DNA of 64,000 bases, from contig NZ_JAJQMN010000002.1 of NCBI RefSeq assembly GCF_028994775.1, positions 186,001-250,000 on the forward strand, in the 5' to 3' direction. This DNA is from Promicromonospora iranensis (GTDB lineage Bacteria; Actinomycetota; Actinomycetes; Actinomycetales; Cellulomonadaceae). This document shows, one piece after another, positions 35,132 through 43,807 of this stretch; positions within the stretch are counted from its first letter, which is position 1, and the number at the start of each line of letters is the position of its first letter. A program made the translations under genes and the position numbers. Under the pieces are notes generated by a model. It was given only the letters and a program-made list of their open reading frames with translations, did no database searches and had not been told where the DNA came from.

Positions 35132-36841
35132 TCAGCCGGGGATCTTGCGGAGCACCTCACGATAGAAATGCACGCCACGGCCCAGGGAATCGACACTCAG
35201 GTGCTCGCCGACGCCGTGAATCGACTGCCGCTGCGCACGCGACAGAGCAAAGGGACTGAACCGGTAGACGTGGTCGCTGATGGGGGTGAAGGTGCGTGCG
35301 TCGGTGGCGGTGAGCGACGTGTACGGGACCACCACCGCGTCGGGGTACGACGCACCGATCGCCTCGCCGAGCAACGCGAACTGCTGGCTGTCCGCGGGCG
35401 AGACCTCGCTGGGCTCGCTGCTCTCGACCACCTCGAGCACCACCTTCTTGTCCCGGATGACGCGGCGCAGCCGCGCCACCGTCCGGTCCACCGTCTCGCC
35501 GTGCGCCACCCGCACGTCCAGGCGCGCGCGGGCCGTCGACGCCGCCGCGTTCGCCCCTGCGCTGCCCTCGAGCTCGGTGACGGCGACGGTCGTGCGGACC
35601 AGCGCCGAGGCCTCCGGACCGCCCCCGGCGAGCAGCCAGGCCGCCACCTTGCGCAGCGGCCCGGAGGCCAGCCTGGCCGCCAGCTTGAGGCCCAGACCCT
35701 TGGCGCCGCTCACACCCGGGACGACGCGCTCCAGCATGGCGGCCGTCGTCGGGCTGACCCGCGCCGCGAACCGGCGTCGGCTGACCCGGGTCACCGCACG
35801 GGCGAGACGTGCCGTGGCGGACTGCCTGCCGGGCGTGGCCGCGTGCCCGCCGACGTCGGAGGTGTAGAGGTCGATCCCGACCAGACCCTTCTCCGCGACG
35901 CCCACCATGGCCGTCTGACGATCCAGGCCCGGGAAGACGTCGGACACGACGCCACCGCCCTCGTCGAGCACGAGCCACGGTCGCACGCCGAGCTCGTACA
36001 GACGCCGGACGGCGATCTGCGCCGACTCGCCCGCCGCCTCCTCGTCCGCACCGAAGAACAGCCAGACGTCACGCTCGGGCACGAAGCCGTCGCCGAGCAG
36101 CGTCTCGACGGCGTCGAGCACCGCCACGAGCCCGCCCTTGTCGTCGAGCGTGCCGCGTCCGTGCACCATCCCGTCCCGGATCTCGCCGGAGAACGGGTTG
36201 GTGGGCCAGTCCGCGACCTGGACGGGCGCCACGTCCTGGTGCGCCATGAGAACCACGGGGAACGGGTGCAGCACCTCCTGCCGACCACGGCCCGGCCACC
36301 GGTAGAGCAGCCCGTGATCGCCCGCAGGCTCGCTCTGCAGGGCGTGCACGCGGGGGTAGAACGCCGCGAGCGCCGCGCGATGCCTGGCGAACGCGTCGTG
36401 GTCCACGTACTGCGGGTCCCACGACGAGATGGTGGGGATCTGCACGAGCGAGGACAGGTGCCCTGCCGCGATGTGCCCCACCGACGCGTGCCGCTCGCCG
36501 TACGCCTCCGACGGCGCGAAGGCGGACGGGCCCGGCTTGTCGGCGAGCACCGCGTCCGGCGCCGCGGGCTGCTCCGCGATCCGCCGTTCGTCCTGCCCCG
36601 GCGCCGGGGCCTCCGGCTCGGCGGGACCACCGCGTCCGTCGGACGTCCCGCGGCCTTCGATCGCGGGTTGCGCGAGCGAGGTGTCGGGACGGGTCGCCGA
36701 CAACGGGGCGGGGGGCACCGCCCGGCGCGGCTCGGATGCGGGTTCGGCGGACGGCGACGCAGCCGGTTGGACTGCCGCCTTGGCGATCATTTCGGCCGTG
36801 ACCTGAGGGATGGCCTCGGTCGGGTCGATGTCGGCACTCAC
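35132..36841 (-). CDS. M20-family metallopeptidase (carboxypeptidase S-like)
   Basis: 569 aa. The GTG at 36841 has AGGAGAAGG upstream; the longer open frame before it is not supported. The first 125 residues are Pro/Ala-rich and disordered, unusual for the family. The peptidase core has 'VVLMAHQDVAPV' (metal His and catalytic Asp), 'GRGTLDDKGGLVAVLDA', 'FFGADEEAAGES' with the catalytic Glu pair, and 'VLDEGGG'; the dimerisation domain carries 'VGGHAATPG', and the last metal His is in 'ISDHVYRFSPF'. It is expected to be a cytoplasmic di-zinc dipeptidase or carboxypeptidase. Confidence 0.9.
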   Translation of the reverse strand: MSADIDPTEAIPQVTAEMIAKAAVQPAASPSAEPASEPRRAVPPAPLSATRPDTSLAQPAIEGRGTSDGRGGPAEPEAPAPGQDERRIAEQPAAPDAVLADKPGPSAFAPSEAYGERHASVGHIAAGHLSSLVQIPTISSWDPQYVDHDAFARHRAALAAFYPRVHALQSEPAGDHGLLYRWPGRGRQEVLHPFPVVLMAHQDVAPVQVADWPTNPFSGEIRDGMVHGRGTLDDKGGLVAVLDAVETLLGDGFVPERDVWLFFGADEEAAGESAQIAVRRLYELGVRPWLVLDEGGGVVSDVFPGLDRQTAMVGVAEKGLVGIDLYTSDVGGHAATPGRQSATARLARAVTRVSRRRFAARVSPTTAAMLERVVPGVSGAKGLGLKLAARLASGPLRKVAAWLLAGGGPEASALVRTTVAVTELEGSAGANAAASTARARLDVRVAHGETVDRTVARLRRVIRDKKVVLEVVESSEPSEVSPADSQQFALLGEAIGASYPDAVVVPYTSLTATDARTFTPISDHVYRFSPFALSRAQRQSIHGVGEHLSVDSLGRGVHFYREVLRKIPG

Positions 36842-37028
36842 GGGACCTTCTCCTGCTCCGGGTCTCCCACGAGGGGGGCTCCTGCGTCGGGGCTCTCGTC
36901 GGCGCCCGCGGACCGCGGAGCGTTCGGGAGCACAACACCGCAGACGATAGCGGTAGCAACCGGTTTTCCCCATACCCCTGGTGATGCTGGACGGTGCAGG
37001 GTCGCGACCTCCGAAGAGGTCGCAGACG

Positions 37029-39722
37029 TCACCGCGCAGCCCAGTGGATGGCCGTCGCCGCCTGGCTGAGGCCACCCCGGGGGTGGGTACGGAAGAAGAC
37101 CGAGGTACCGAACACGAACGCCCGCGCTTGTCCTATTTTGCCGGATACGGCGGCAGCCTGCCCGACGGCGGCGTCGCGTCCGCCCGCCACACCCGACCGA
37201 GGCCAGTGGCCGGCCCGGAAAGTGCCGTAGGTCAGCTCCGTGGCGGTGCCCGGGCCCAGGTCCGTGAACCAGACGGCCGGGTAGACGAAGCCGTGACGCT
37301 GCATGTGGTCGTCCAGCACCTTGCCCGCGGTGTCGGTCGCGACGATGCCGTTGCTCGCCGGGTCACCCGTCACCGCAGTGCCGCTGACCAGGCCGTACGC
37401 CTCCGCAGCCGCGAACGCGCCCGCTCCGCGCCCGACGATGGCGCCGCCGTCGTGCAGCCAGGTGCGGACGTGGGCGTGGCCCGCCGAGCCCGCCGGCAGG
37501 TTGAGGGACGAGCCCACCCAGAGCACGTCGGCGTCCTCGAGCCCGGTGGCGGTCCCGGCAGCGGCGCTCTCCTCGATACCGGACGCCGAGACCGGCACCA
37601 GGTCGTCGAACCCGAGAGACAGGAGCGACAGCCGGTCGTCCTGGTTGCCCGTGTACGCAACGGTGAGGTCCTCGGCAGGCTGCCCAGCGGTGTACTCGGC
37701 GCGCGAGGCGGTCGCGAAGGTGATGCCGTACCGGTCGGCCACGGCGCGCGCCGCCCGGAGCCCGCGCGGCCCGACGGCGGCACGCCCGTCCGTCGTCAGC
37801 CGCACGGCGACGCCCTGTCCCAGGAGGTCGTTCAGGGCGCGGTGGTCCGCGACGCCCGCCACGTCGAAGGTGGCGTACCGGGCGCCGCCCGGGACGCTCC
37901 CGCGCGGGGCCGCACCGCGCACCGGCGTCGTCCGCCCGATCGGGTCGTCGGTGGTGACGCCCACCCGGTCCACCGTCGCGCCCCAGAGGTAGGCGGCCGA
38001 CCACGCGGAGATGTCGTACATGGCCGGGACCTCGTCGGAGACGTCCGAGCCGAGGGCGAGCAGCGCGCTCGCCAGCCCGCGCAGGGGCTGGTGCAGGTCT
38101 ACCACGTACGAGCCGGCCGGGTAGGTGGTGCCGGCGACGTGCGCGGGGGCGGACAGCCGCTCCACCTCGACGCCGTGGAACAGCAGCGCGTCGACCAGCT
38201 CCTCGGCGTCGGACGCCGATCGCTGGCCGGGGCCGACCGGGATCACGTACGCGCGTGGCAGGCGCACCTTCCCCTGGTCGTCAGCCGCGTCCCAGAGCCG
38301 CTTCCACTCGTCCGGTCCGGGGACCTCGCCGATGTTCTCGGCGGTCAGTGCGGCCTTCGGCGCGCCCGTGACGCCGCGGCGGAACAGCTTTGCCTGGTCG
38401 GCGAGCATCGCGTCCGAGTGGGTGTGGACGTAGTCGATCATCGACCGCATCACCGTGACCGCCACCTCGGTGTTCACCGCCGCGTCCAAGCGTGTGGTGG
38501 TCCGGCCCGTCAGACCGAGCGGCAGCTCGACGGTGCTGGTCACGGCACCGTGGAGCGGCGCGTACTGCGCGGTGAAGACCGGCGGGTAGTCGTCCCAGCC
38601 TGATGGCGTGTCCCGGTACGGGATCTTGATGAACCCCGTGTTCTCCGCCGCGACGTCGCCGGTGTCCGGGTCGTAGTAGGTGTTGCCGGCGATCTCGGCC
38701 GCGACGACGTCGTCCTCCACCTGGCGTGCGATCGCGTAGCCGTGCGGCAGGAAGAGGTCGTACTCGTAGTTCTCGCCGTGCGGCGGGCCGGCCGGCTCGA
38801 CCTGGAGCACGTCCGTGTAGCCGTGGAAGTCGGCCGCGAACAGCGGCTGCACGACCTGCGCCGTGCGTACGTACGAGCGCGCCTCCGGCGTGGCGAGCGT
38901 GATCATGTCGCGGTTCGCGTCCAGGCCCAGGGACGTGGCACGTGTCGCGTGCGTCCGGCCGTCCGGGTTGAGCGTGAGGCTGAACACGAGCCGGTGGTGC
39001 TCCAGCACGCCCCGGGTGCCCGCATCGCTCGCGGTGGCGAGCCGCTCGACCACCCGCAGCGCGGCGTCCGTGCCCTCCCACTCGTCGCCGTGGATGTTGG
39101 CGCTGATCCAGATCGGCGTCTTGTAGCCCGCCCGCAGCTCGGCGTCCCGGAGGGCCTCGTCCGGCCGCTCCTTGATCTTTTCGCGCCACGCGGTCTGCCG
39201 GGCGGTCTCCCCGCGGCGCTCGGGCGCCGTCACGGTGACGAGGTAGAGGTCGCGCCCCTCCGTCGACCTGCCGACGACCTGGGTGGACACCCGGTCGCTG
39301 AGCTCCATCAGCCTGGTCAGGCGGGGCGCGAGATCCGCGTGGCTGACCGTCCCGTTCCGCTCGGTGGCATCCGCCTCGTCCTGCGGGAAGGAGCGCAGCT
39401 CCGGCTGGTACGGGTACGACGCCGGCATACGCAGGGCGGTCCCGCCGCGCTCCGGCAGCGGGGCCGGCGGGTCGGCCGTGCCGTGGCCGTCGTCCGCCAT
39501 CGGGTCGGTCAGGACGCCGGCCTCGACGCCCCGGCCCAGGCCCGCCGTCGCGACTCCCGTGGTCGCGGCTCCCGTGGTCACGACTCCCGTGGTCGCCCGG
39601 CCGTCCACGAACGCGCCCGAGGGCTGCGCCACGGCGGGCGCCGCCAACGAGCCCGCCGCCAGCGCGGCGCCGGTGAGCACCGCGCCGGTCATCACGGCGA
39701 GCGAACGAGTTCGAGCGAGCAA
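37029..39722 (-). CDS. Secreted M14-family zinc carboxypeptidase
   Basis: 897 aa. The TTG at 39722 is proposed because GGGGAGG lies 4 nt before it and it leads straight into a signal peptide (ARTRSLAVMTGAVLTGAALAAGSL); an upstream in-frame GTG at 39761 is the alternative. After a linker with TTGVV/TTGAA repeats comes the peptidase domain with zinc ligands in 'NIHGDEWEG' (HxxE), 'NPDGR', 'GLDANRDM' and a later His in 'DFHGYTD'. Catalytic Glu is likely in 'VTSTVELPLGL'. The C-terminal 350 residues form additional domains also found in other large actinobacterial M14 proteins. It digests proteins or peptides outside the cell. Confidence 0.88.
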   Translation of the reverse strand: MLARTRSLAVMTGAVLTGAALAAGSLAAPAVAQPSGAFVDGRATTGVVTTGAATTGVATAGLGRGVEAGVLTDPMADDGHGTADPPAPLPERGGTALRMPASYPYQPELRSFPQDEADATERNGTVSHADLAPRLTRLMELSDRVSTQVVGRSTEGRDLYLVTVTAPERRGETARQTAWREKIKERPDEALRDAELRAGYKTPIWISANIHGDEWEGTDAALRVVERLATASDAGTRGVLEHHRLVFSLTLNPDGRTHATRATSLGLDANRDMITLATPEARSYVRTAQVVQPLFAADFHGYTDVLQVEPAGPPHGENYEYDLFLPHGYAIARQVEDDVVAAEIAGNTYYDPDTGDVAAENTGFIKIPYRDTPSGWDDYPPVFTAQYAPLHGAVTSTVELPLGLTGRTTTRLDAAVNTEVAVTVMRSMIDYVHTHSDAMLADQAKLFRRGVTGAPKAALTAENIGEVPGPDEWKRLWDAADDQGKVRLPRAYVIPVGPGQRSASDAEELVDALLFHGVEVERLSAPAHVAGTTYPAGSYVVDLHQPLRGLASALLALGSDVSDEVPAMYDISAWSAAYLWGATVDRVGVTTDDPIGRTTPVRGAAPRGSVPGGARYATFDVAGVADHRALNDLLGQGVAVRLTTDGRAAVGPRGLRAARAVADRYGITFATASRAEYTAGQPAEDLTVAYTGNQDDRLSLLSLGFDDLVPVSASGIEESAAAGTATGLEDADVLWVGSSLNLPAGSAGHAHVRTWLHDGGAIVGRGAGAFAAAEAYGLVSGTAVTGDPASNGIVATDTAGKVLDDHMQRHGFVYPAVWFTDLGPGTATELTYGTFRAGHWPRSGVAGGRDAAVGQAAAVSGKIGQARAFVFGTSVFFRTHPRGGLSQAATAIHWAAR
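39550..39594 (-). repeat. Three 15-bp tandem repeats in the M14 peptidase linker
   Basis: GCGACTCCCGTGGTC, GCGGCTCCCGTGGTC and ACGACTCCCGTGGTC follow head to tail and encode TTGVA/TTGAA/TTGVV. The copy number is likely variable between strains. Confidence 0.85.
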
Positions 39723-39880
39723 GGTGCCTCCCCAGCGGCGAGTCGGCCAATTCTGGCCCACGACCCTGCCGCACGGGAAACATCTGGGGCGGAGAGTTCA
39801 CGGCGAGGTTTCCACGGTCGGCCGTCGTGTACGCCGAGAAAGCCGTTGACCGCGGTGGCATGCGGCGGTCCACTGACGTC

Positions 39881-40459
39881 ATGACCACCGAGCGATGGAC
39901 CGCCGCCACCGTCTACCCCGACATGTGGACCGACCCCGACAAGGACCCGCGCGAGGCGCTGTCGAAACCGGTCGGGGAGAAGGAAACGTATTGGAACTAT
40001 CTCAAGCACTACCGGCTCACGCTGGAGATGAAGTGCGAGGGACTCGACGCCGAGCAGCTCGCCCTGCGTGCGGTGCCGCCGTCGACGCTGTCGCTCCTGG
40101 GACTGGTGCGGCACCTCGCACACGTCGAGCAGAGCTGGTTCCAGCGGATCCTGCAGGATCAGCCGGACCTGCCCAAGCTGTTCGGCAAGTCGCCGGAGAA
40201 TCCGGATGCTGACTTCGACGACGCCGTCGGGGATCCTGCGGTCGTCGAGGACGCCTGGGAGAACTGGCGGCGTGAGGTGACGGCAGCCGACGCCTGGTTG
40301 GCGACTCTGCCCGAGGACGAGCTGGGCCGCACCGTGCGCCGCGGTGACGACGAGATCCCCGTCCGTGACGTCCTGGTCCACATGGTCGAGGAGTACGCCC
40401 GCCACGTGGGCCACGCCGACCTGCTGCGCGAGTGCATAGACGGCCGCGTGGGCCAATGA
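39881..40459 (+). CDS. DinB/DUF664-family protein
   Basis: A 192-aa helical-bundle protein of the DinB superfamily. DUF664 features: 'YWNYLKHYRLTLEMKCEGLDAEQLALRAVPPSTLSLLGLVRHLAHVEQSWF' with first metal His and a last pair in 'HMVEEYARHVGHADLLRE'. These proteins bind a divalent metal through three His and include mycothiol- or bacillithiol-dependent S-transferases; actinobacterial members are often presumed mycothiol-dependent. The ATG at 39881 is chosen at the conserved N-terminus. It is divergent from the M14 gene and convergent with hppA. Confidence 0.87.
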   Translation: MTTERWTAATVYPDMWTDPDKDPREALSKPVGEKETYWNYLKHYRLTLEMKCEGLDAEQLALRAVPPSTLSLLGLVRHLAHVEQSWFQRILQDQPDLPKLFGKSPENPDADFDDAVGDPAVVEDAWENWRREVTAADAWLATLPEDELGRTVRRGDDEIPVRDVLVHMVEEYARHVGHADLLRECIDGRVGQ

Positions 40460-40478
40460 CCACCCCGCCGAGGTAGTG

Positions 40479-40528
40479 ATGAGGCGAGGTGGTCAGCCGA
40501 GTGGAGCTGGCTGACTACCTCGCCTCAT
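40479..40528. terminator. Bidirectional terminator between DinB gene and hppA
   Basis: Two 20-base arms (40479-40498, 40509-40528) pair with a single G-T wobble around a 10-base loop. The arms read ATGAGGCGAGGT-G-GTCAGCC and its complement. Confidence 0.85.
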
Positions 40529-40559
40529 GACTACCTCGCCAAGTGACTACCTGGGCGTC
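40512..40559. repeat. Three 16-bp direct repeats (TGACTACCT core)
   Basis: TGACTACCTCGCCTCA, TGACTACCTCGCCAAG and TGACTACCTGGGCGTC are contiguous; further inverted copies (GAGGTAGT, GAGGCGAGGTGGTCA) precede them at 40469-40495. The first repeat also forms the right arm of the terminator. The last overlaps the hppA stop. Confidence 0.7.
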
Positions 40560-42867
40560 AGACGACCGCGCTCTCTTCCGCGCGGTCCTGCTCCTCCTGC
40601 TGCTCGGCGTCCACGCGGGAGGCCCGCATCCGGGACCAGACGACGGCGCCGAACGCCACGCCCGCCGCCACGAGGGCGATGCCGATGCGGAGCGTGTGGT
40701 TGGCGTCCGCCGGGACGCTCATCGCCACCACCGCGGGAGCGATCAGCAGCGCGACCAGGTTCATCACCTTGATCAGCGGGTTGATCGCCGGGCCGGCGGT
40801 GTCCTTGAACGGGTCGCCCACGGTGTCACCGATGACGGTCGCCGCGTGCGCGTCCGAGCCCTTGCCGCCGTACTTGCCGTCCTCGACGATCTTCTTCGCG
40901 TTGTCCCAGGCACCGCCCGAGTTCGCCAGGAAGATCGCCATGAGCACACCGGTCCCGATGGCCCCGGCGAGGAAGCCGGCCAGCGGCCCGACGCCGAGGC
41001 CGAAGCCGACGGCGATGGGTGCGAACGCCGCCAGCAGACCCGGGGTGATGAGCTCGCGCAGCGAGTCCCGGGTGCAGATGTCGACGACCTTGGCGTAGTC
41101 GGGACGCTCCTCGTACGTCATGATGCCCGGGTGGTCGCGGAACTGGCGGCGCACCTCGAACACGATGGCGCCGGCGGCGCGCGTCACGGCGTCGATCGCG
41201 AGCCCGGAGAACAGGAACACGGTGGCCCCGCCCAGGATGACGCCCACGAGGGTGACCGGCGAGATGATCTCGTAGCTGAGCATGGAGGTCACCAGGCCCG
41301 TGCCGACGTCGCCGACCTGCGCGAGCGCGTGCGACACGGCGTCGGCGTAGGAGCCGAACAGCGCGGTGGCCGCGAGCACCGCCGTGGCGATGGCGATGCC
41401 CTTGGTGATGGCCTTGGTGGTGTTGCCGACGGCGTCCAGGTCCGTGAGGATCTGCGCGCCCTCCTCGTCGACGTCGCCCGACATCTCGGCGATGCCCTGC
41501 GCGTTGTCGCTCACCGGACCGAACGTGTCCATGGCGACGATGACGCCGACGGTGGTGAGCAGGCCGCAGCCCGCGAGGGCGACGAGGAACAGCGCGAGCG
41601 GCACGGAGCCGCCCGCCAGCAGGAACACACCGCAGATCGCGGCGGCGATGATGCCCGCCGTGTACACCGCGGACTCGAAGCCCACGCCGATGCCGGAGAG
41701 GACGACGGTCGCCGCACCCGTCCGGGAGGTCGCCGCCACGTGCAGCGTCGGCTTCTTGTCCGTGCCCGTGAAGTACCCGGTCACCCACAGGATGACGCCC
41801 GCCAGGACCACGCCGATGAGAACAGCCAGCGCGGAGACGACCCGCGGGTCAGCGGTGACACCGGAGAGGTCGGCGGTGCCCGGTACCTGGTCGAACGACG
41901 ACGGCAGGTAGACGAAGGCGGCGATCCCGGCCAGCGCGGCGCCGACGACGGCGGAGACGTAGAACCCGCGGTTGATCGCGGCGAGGCCGCTCTCCGACCC
42001 GCGGATCCGGGTGATGAACACGCCCAGGAGCGCGACGAAAGCGCCGACCGCGGTGACGATCAGCGGGAACACGAGGCCCTGCTCACCCATGGCGGCCTTG
42101 CCGAGGATGAGCGCGGCCACGAGGGTGACGGCGTAGGACTCGAAGAGGTCGGCGGCCATGCCCGCGCAGTCGCCGACGTTGTCGCCCACGTTGTCCGCGA
42201 TGGTGGCGGCGTTGCGGGGGTCGTCCTCGGGGATGCCCTGCTCGACCTTGCCCACCAGGTCGGCGCCGACGTCGGCCGCCTTGGTGAAGATGCCACCGCC
42301 CACCCGCATGAACATGGCGAGCAGCGCGGCGCCGAAGCCGAAGCCCTCGAGCACGGCGGGCGCGTCGACGTCGTACACGAGGACGACGAGCGCGGCGCCG
42401 AGCAGGCCGAGGCCCACCACGGACATGCCGACGACGCCGCCGGTACGGAAGGCGATGCGGGCACCCTCGGCCCGGCCGCCCGGACGGGTAGCGGCCGAGG
42501 CGACGCGGACGTTCGCCCGCACCGCCAGCCACATGCCCAGATAGCCGATCGCCGCGGAGAACCCGGCGCCGAACACGAACGCGATGGAGCGCCCGATCCG
42601 GATGCCGCTGTCACCAGGCAGCAGGAAGAGCAGACCGAACACGACCAAGGCGAACAGCACGAGGGTGCGGAACTGCCGTTTGAGGTAGGCGGAGGCTCCC
42701 TCCTGCACGGCCTGGCCGATGTCCTGCATCTTCGCAGTCCCATCAGGTGCGGCGAGCACCTGGCGGCGCAGCACGAAGGCGCACCCGAGAGCGAGGACCG
42801 CGATGAGAGCGATCACCGCCACCGTGGTGTAGCTGCCTGTGCCGAAAACAATGCCGTCTTCGAGCAT
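40558..42867 (-). CDS. hppA: Membrane-bound proton-translocating pyrophosphatase
   Basis: A 769-aa, roughly 16-helix integral membrane pump that couples PPi hydrolysis to proton export. PPi/Mg-binding motifs are intact: 'GGGIFTKAADVGADLVGKVE', 'EDDPRNAATIADNVGDNVGD' and near the C-terminus 'NSGGAWDNAKKIVEDGKYGGKGSDAHAATVIGDTVGDPFKDTAGP'-type segments. The residue after NTT is Lys (GNTTKA), which marks the K+-independent subclass, with H+ rather than Na+ pumping expected. The ATG at 42867 has GGAGG upstream. It is monocistronic. Confidence 0.96.
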   Translation of the reverse strand: MLEDGIVFGTGSYTTVAVIALIAVLALGCAFVLRRQVLAAPDGTAKMQDIGQAVQEGASAYLKRQFRTLVLFALVVFGLLFLLPGDSGIRIGRSIAFVFGAGFSAAIGYLGMWLAVRANVRVASAATRPGGRAEGARIAFRTGGVVGMSVVGLGLLGAALVVLVYDVDAPAVLEGFGFGAALLAMFMRVGGGIFTKAADVGADLVGKVEQGIPEDDPRNAATIADNVGDNVGDCAGMAADLFESYAVTLVAALILGKAAMGEQGLVFPLIVTAVGAFVALLGVFITRIRGSESGLAAINRGFYVSAVVGAALAGIAAFVYLPSSFDQVPGTADLSGVTADPRVVSALAVLIGVVLAGVILWVTGYFTGTDKKPTLHVAATSRTGAATVVLSGIGVGFESAVYTAGIIAAAICGVFLLAGGSVPLALFLVALAGCGLLTTVGVIVAMDTFGPVSDNAQGIAEMSGDVDEEGAQILTDLDAVGNTTKAITKGIAIATAVLAATALFGSYADAVSHALAQVGDVGTGLVTSMLSYEIISPVTLVGVILGGATVFLFSGLAIDAVTRAAGAIVFEVRRQFRDHPGIMTYEERPDYAKVVDICTRDSLRELITPGLLAAFAPIAVGFGLGVGPLAGFLAGAIGTGVLMAIFLANSGGAWDNAKKIVEDGKYGGKGSDAHAATVIGDTVGDPFKDTAGPAINPLIKVMNLVALLIAPAVVAMSVPADANHTLRIGIALVAAGVAFGAVVWSRMRASRVDAEQQEEQDRAEESAVV

Positions 42868-43054
42868 TCGTCCTCCTCGACGAGCTCCAGGGAGGTCCCC
42901 CAGAAAGTGTTTTGCCCTGCACGGGGTTGACCCGTACAAGGCCTCTGCGTCCCGCCGGCAACGTCGATAGCGGGAAGAGACCAGAGTCTACCCACATGTG
43001 ACGCCAGTCACTATGTCGTAACCGCAGGAGGTTCGCACCCGGATCGGGCCGTGT

Positions 43055-43807
43055 TTACCGGGGTCCCGCACCCGTGGTGAGCTCGCGGATCTCCTGGAGC
43101 AGCCGAGCGGCGTCCGTGAGGTCCGGGAGCACCACGTCGGCCCCCGCCTCGGCGAGCCTGTCCGCCGGCGTCGTACCCGAGGCGACGGCGATCACCCGCG
43201 CCCCGCCCTCGCGTCCCGTCCGTACGTCCTCCAGCGAGTCCCCGATGATCACCGTGTTCCCGACGTCGAACGCGCTGCCGTACCGCTTGCCCGCCCTGCG
43301 CTGGGCGATCGCCACGAGGGCCGGCCGGTGCGGGTCGTCGGACGAGAAGCCGCCCACCGTGGCGTCCACGTACCGCTCCATACCGAACACCTGCAGCTTG
43401 ATCAGGGCGTTCGCCTGGAGGTTGCCCGTCAGGACCGTCGACACCACGCCCGGCTCCGCCGCGACGGCCTTGAGCGCCTGCATGGCCCCGGGGAGCACGG
43501 AGCCCAGGTCGCGCACGTCCTCGGTGTGCGCCGCGAACCGCACGGGCACCGCCTCGAGCATGCGCGGCAGCAGCGCGTCCGCCATCTCCCCGCTGACCCC
43601 GTTGTCCTCCAGGAGCCCGCGGATCGCCAGCGGCATGGTCATTCCGGTGCCCTTGGCCGGAAGGCGTTCGGCAGGTCGGCCCACGACCTCGGCGAACGCC
43701 TCCCGGTATGCCGTCCGATCCACCTCCCCGACGTAGACGAGCGTCCGGTCGATGTCCCAGAGCACCAGGGCCCTGGCATCACCGCGGGAGGTGACCGGTG
43801 CGGTCAC
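43055..43807 (-). CDS. HAD-superfamily phosphatase
   Basis: A 250-aa haloacid dehalogenase-like hydrolase. Motif I is WDIDRTLVY (nucleophile Asp, acid Asp), motif II 'VLTGN' and motif III/IV 'IIGDSLEDVRTGREGG'. The helical cap and length are like phosphoglycolate phosphatases. The start is a GTG at 43807 that overlaps the stop of the regulator gene (GTGA), so the two proteins are made together. Substrate unknown; coupling to a regulator suggests a signal or metabolite phosphatase. Confidence 0.88.
   Translation of the reverse strand: MTAPVTSRGDARALVLWDIDRTLVYVGEVDRTAYREAFAEVVGRPAERLPAKGTGMTMPLAIRGLLEDNGVSGEMADALLPRMLEAVPVRFAAHTEDVRDLGSVLPGAMQALKAVAAEPGVVSTVLTGNLQANALIKLQVFGMERYVDATVGGFSSDDPHRPALVAIAQRRAGKRYGSAFDVGNTVIIGDSLEDVRTGREGGARVIAVASGTTPADRLAEAGADVVLPDLTDAARLLQEIRELTTGAGPR

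Noticed and set aside
42868-43054. Riboswitch or leader RNA before hppA
   Set aside because: No recognisable riboswitch core and no attenuator hairpin pair could be identified; only a small GTGAC/GTCAC repeat is present.
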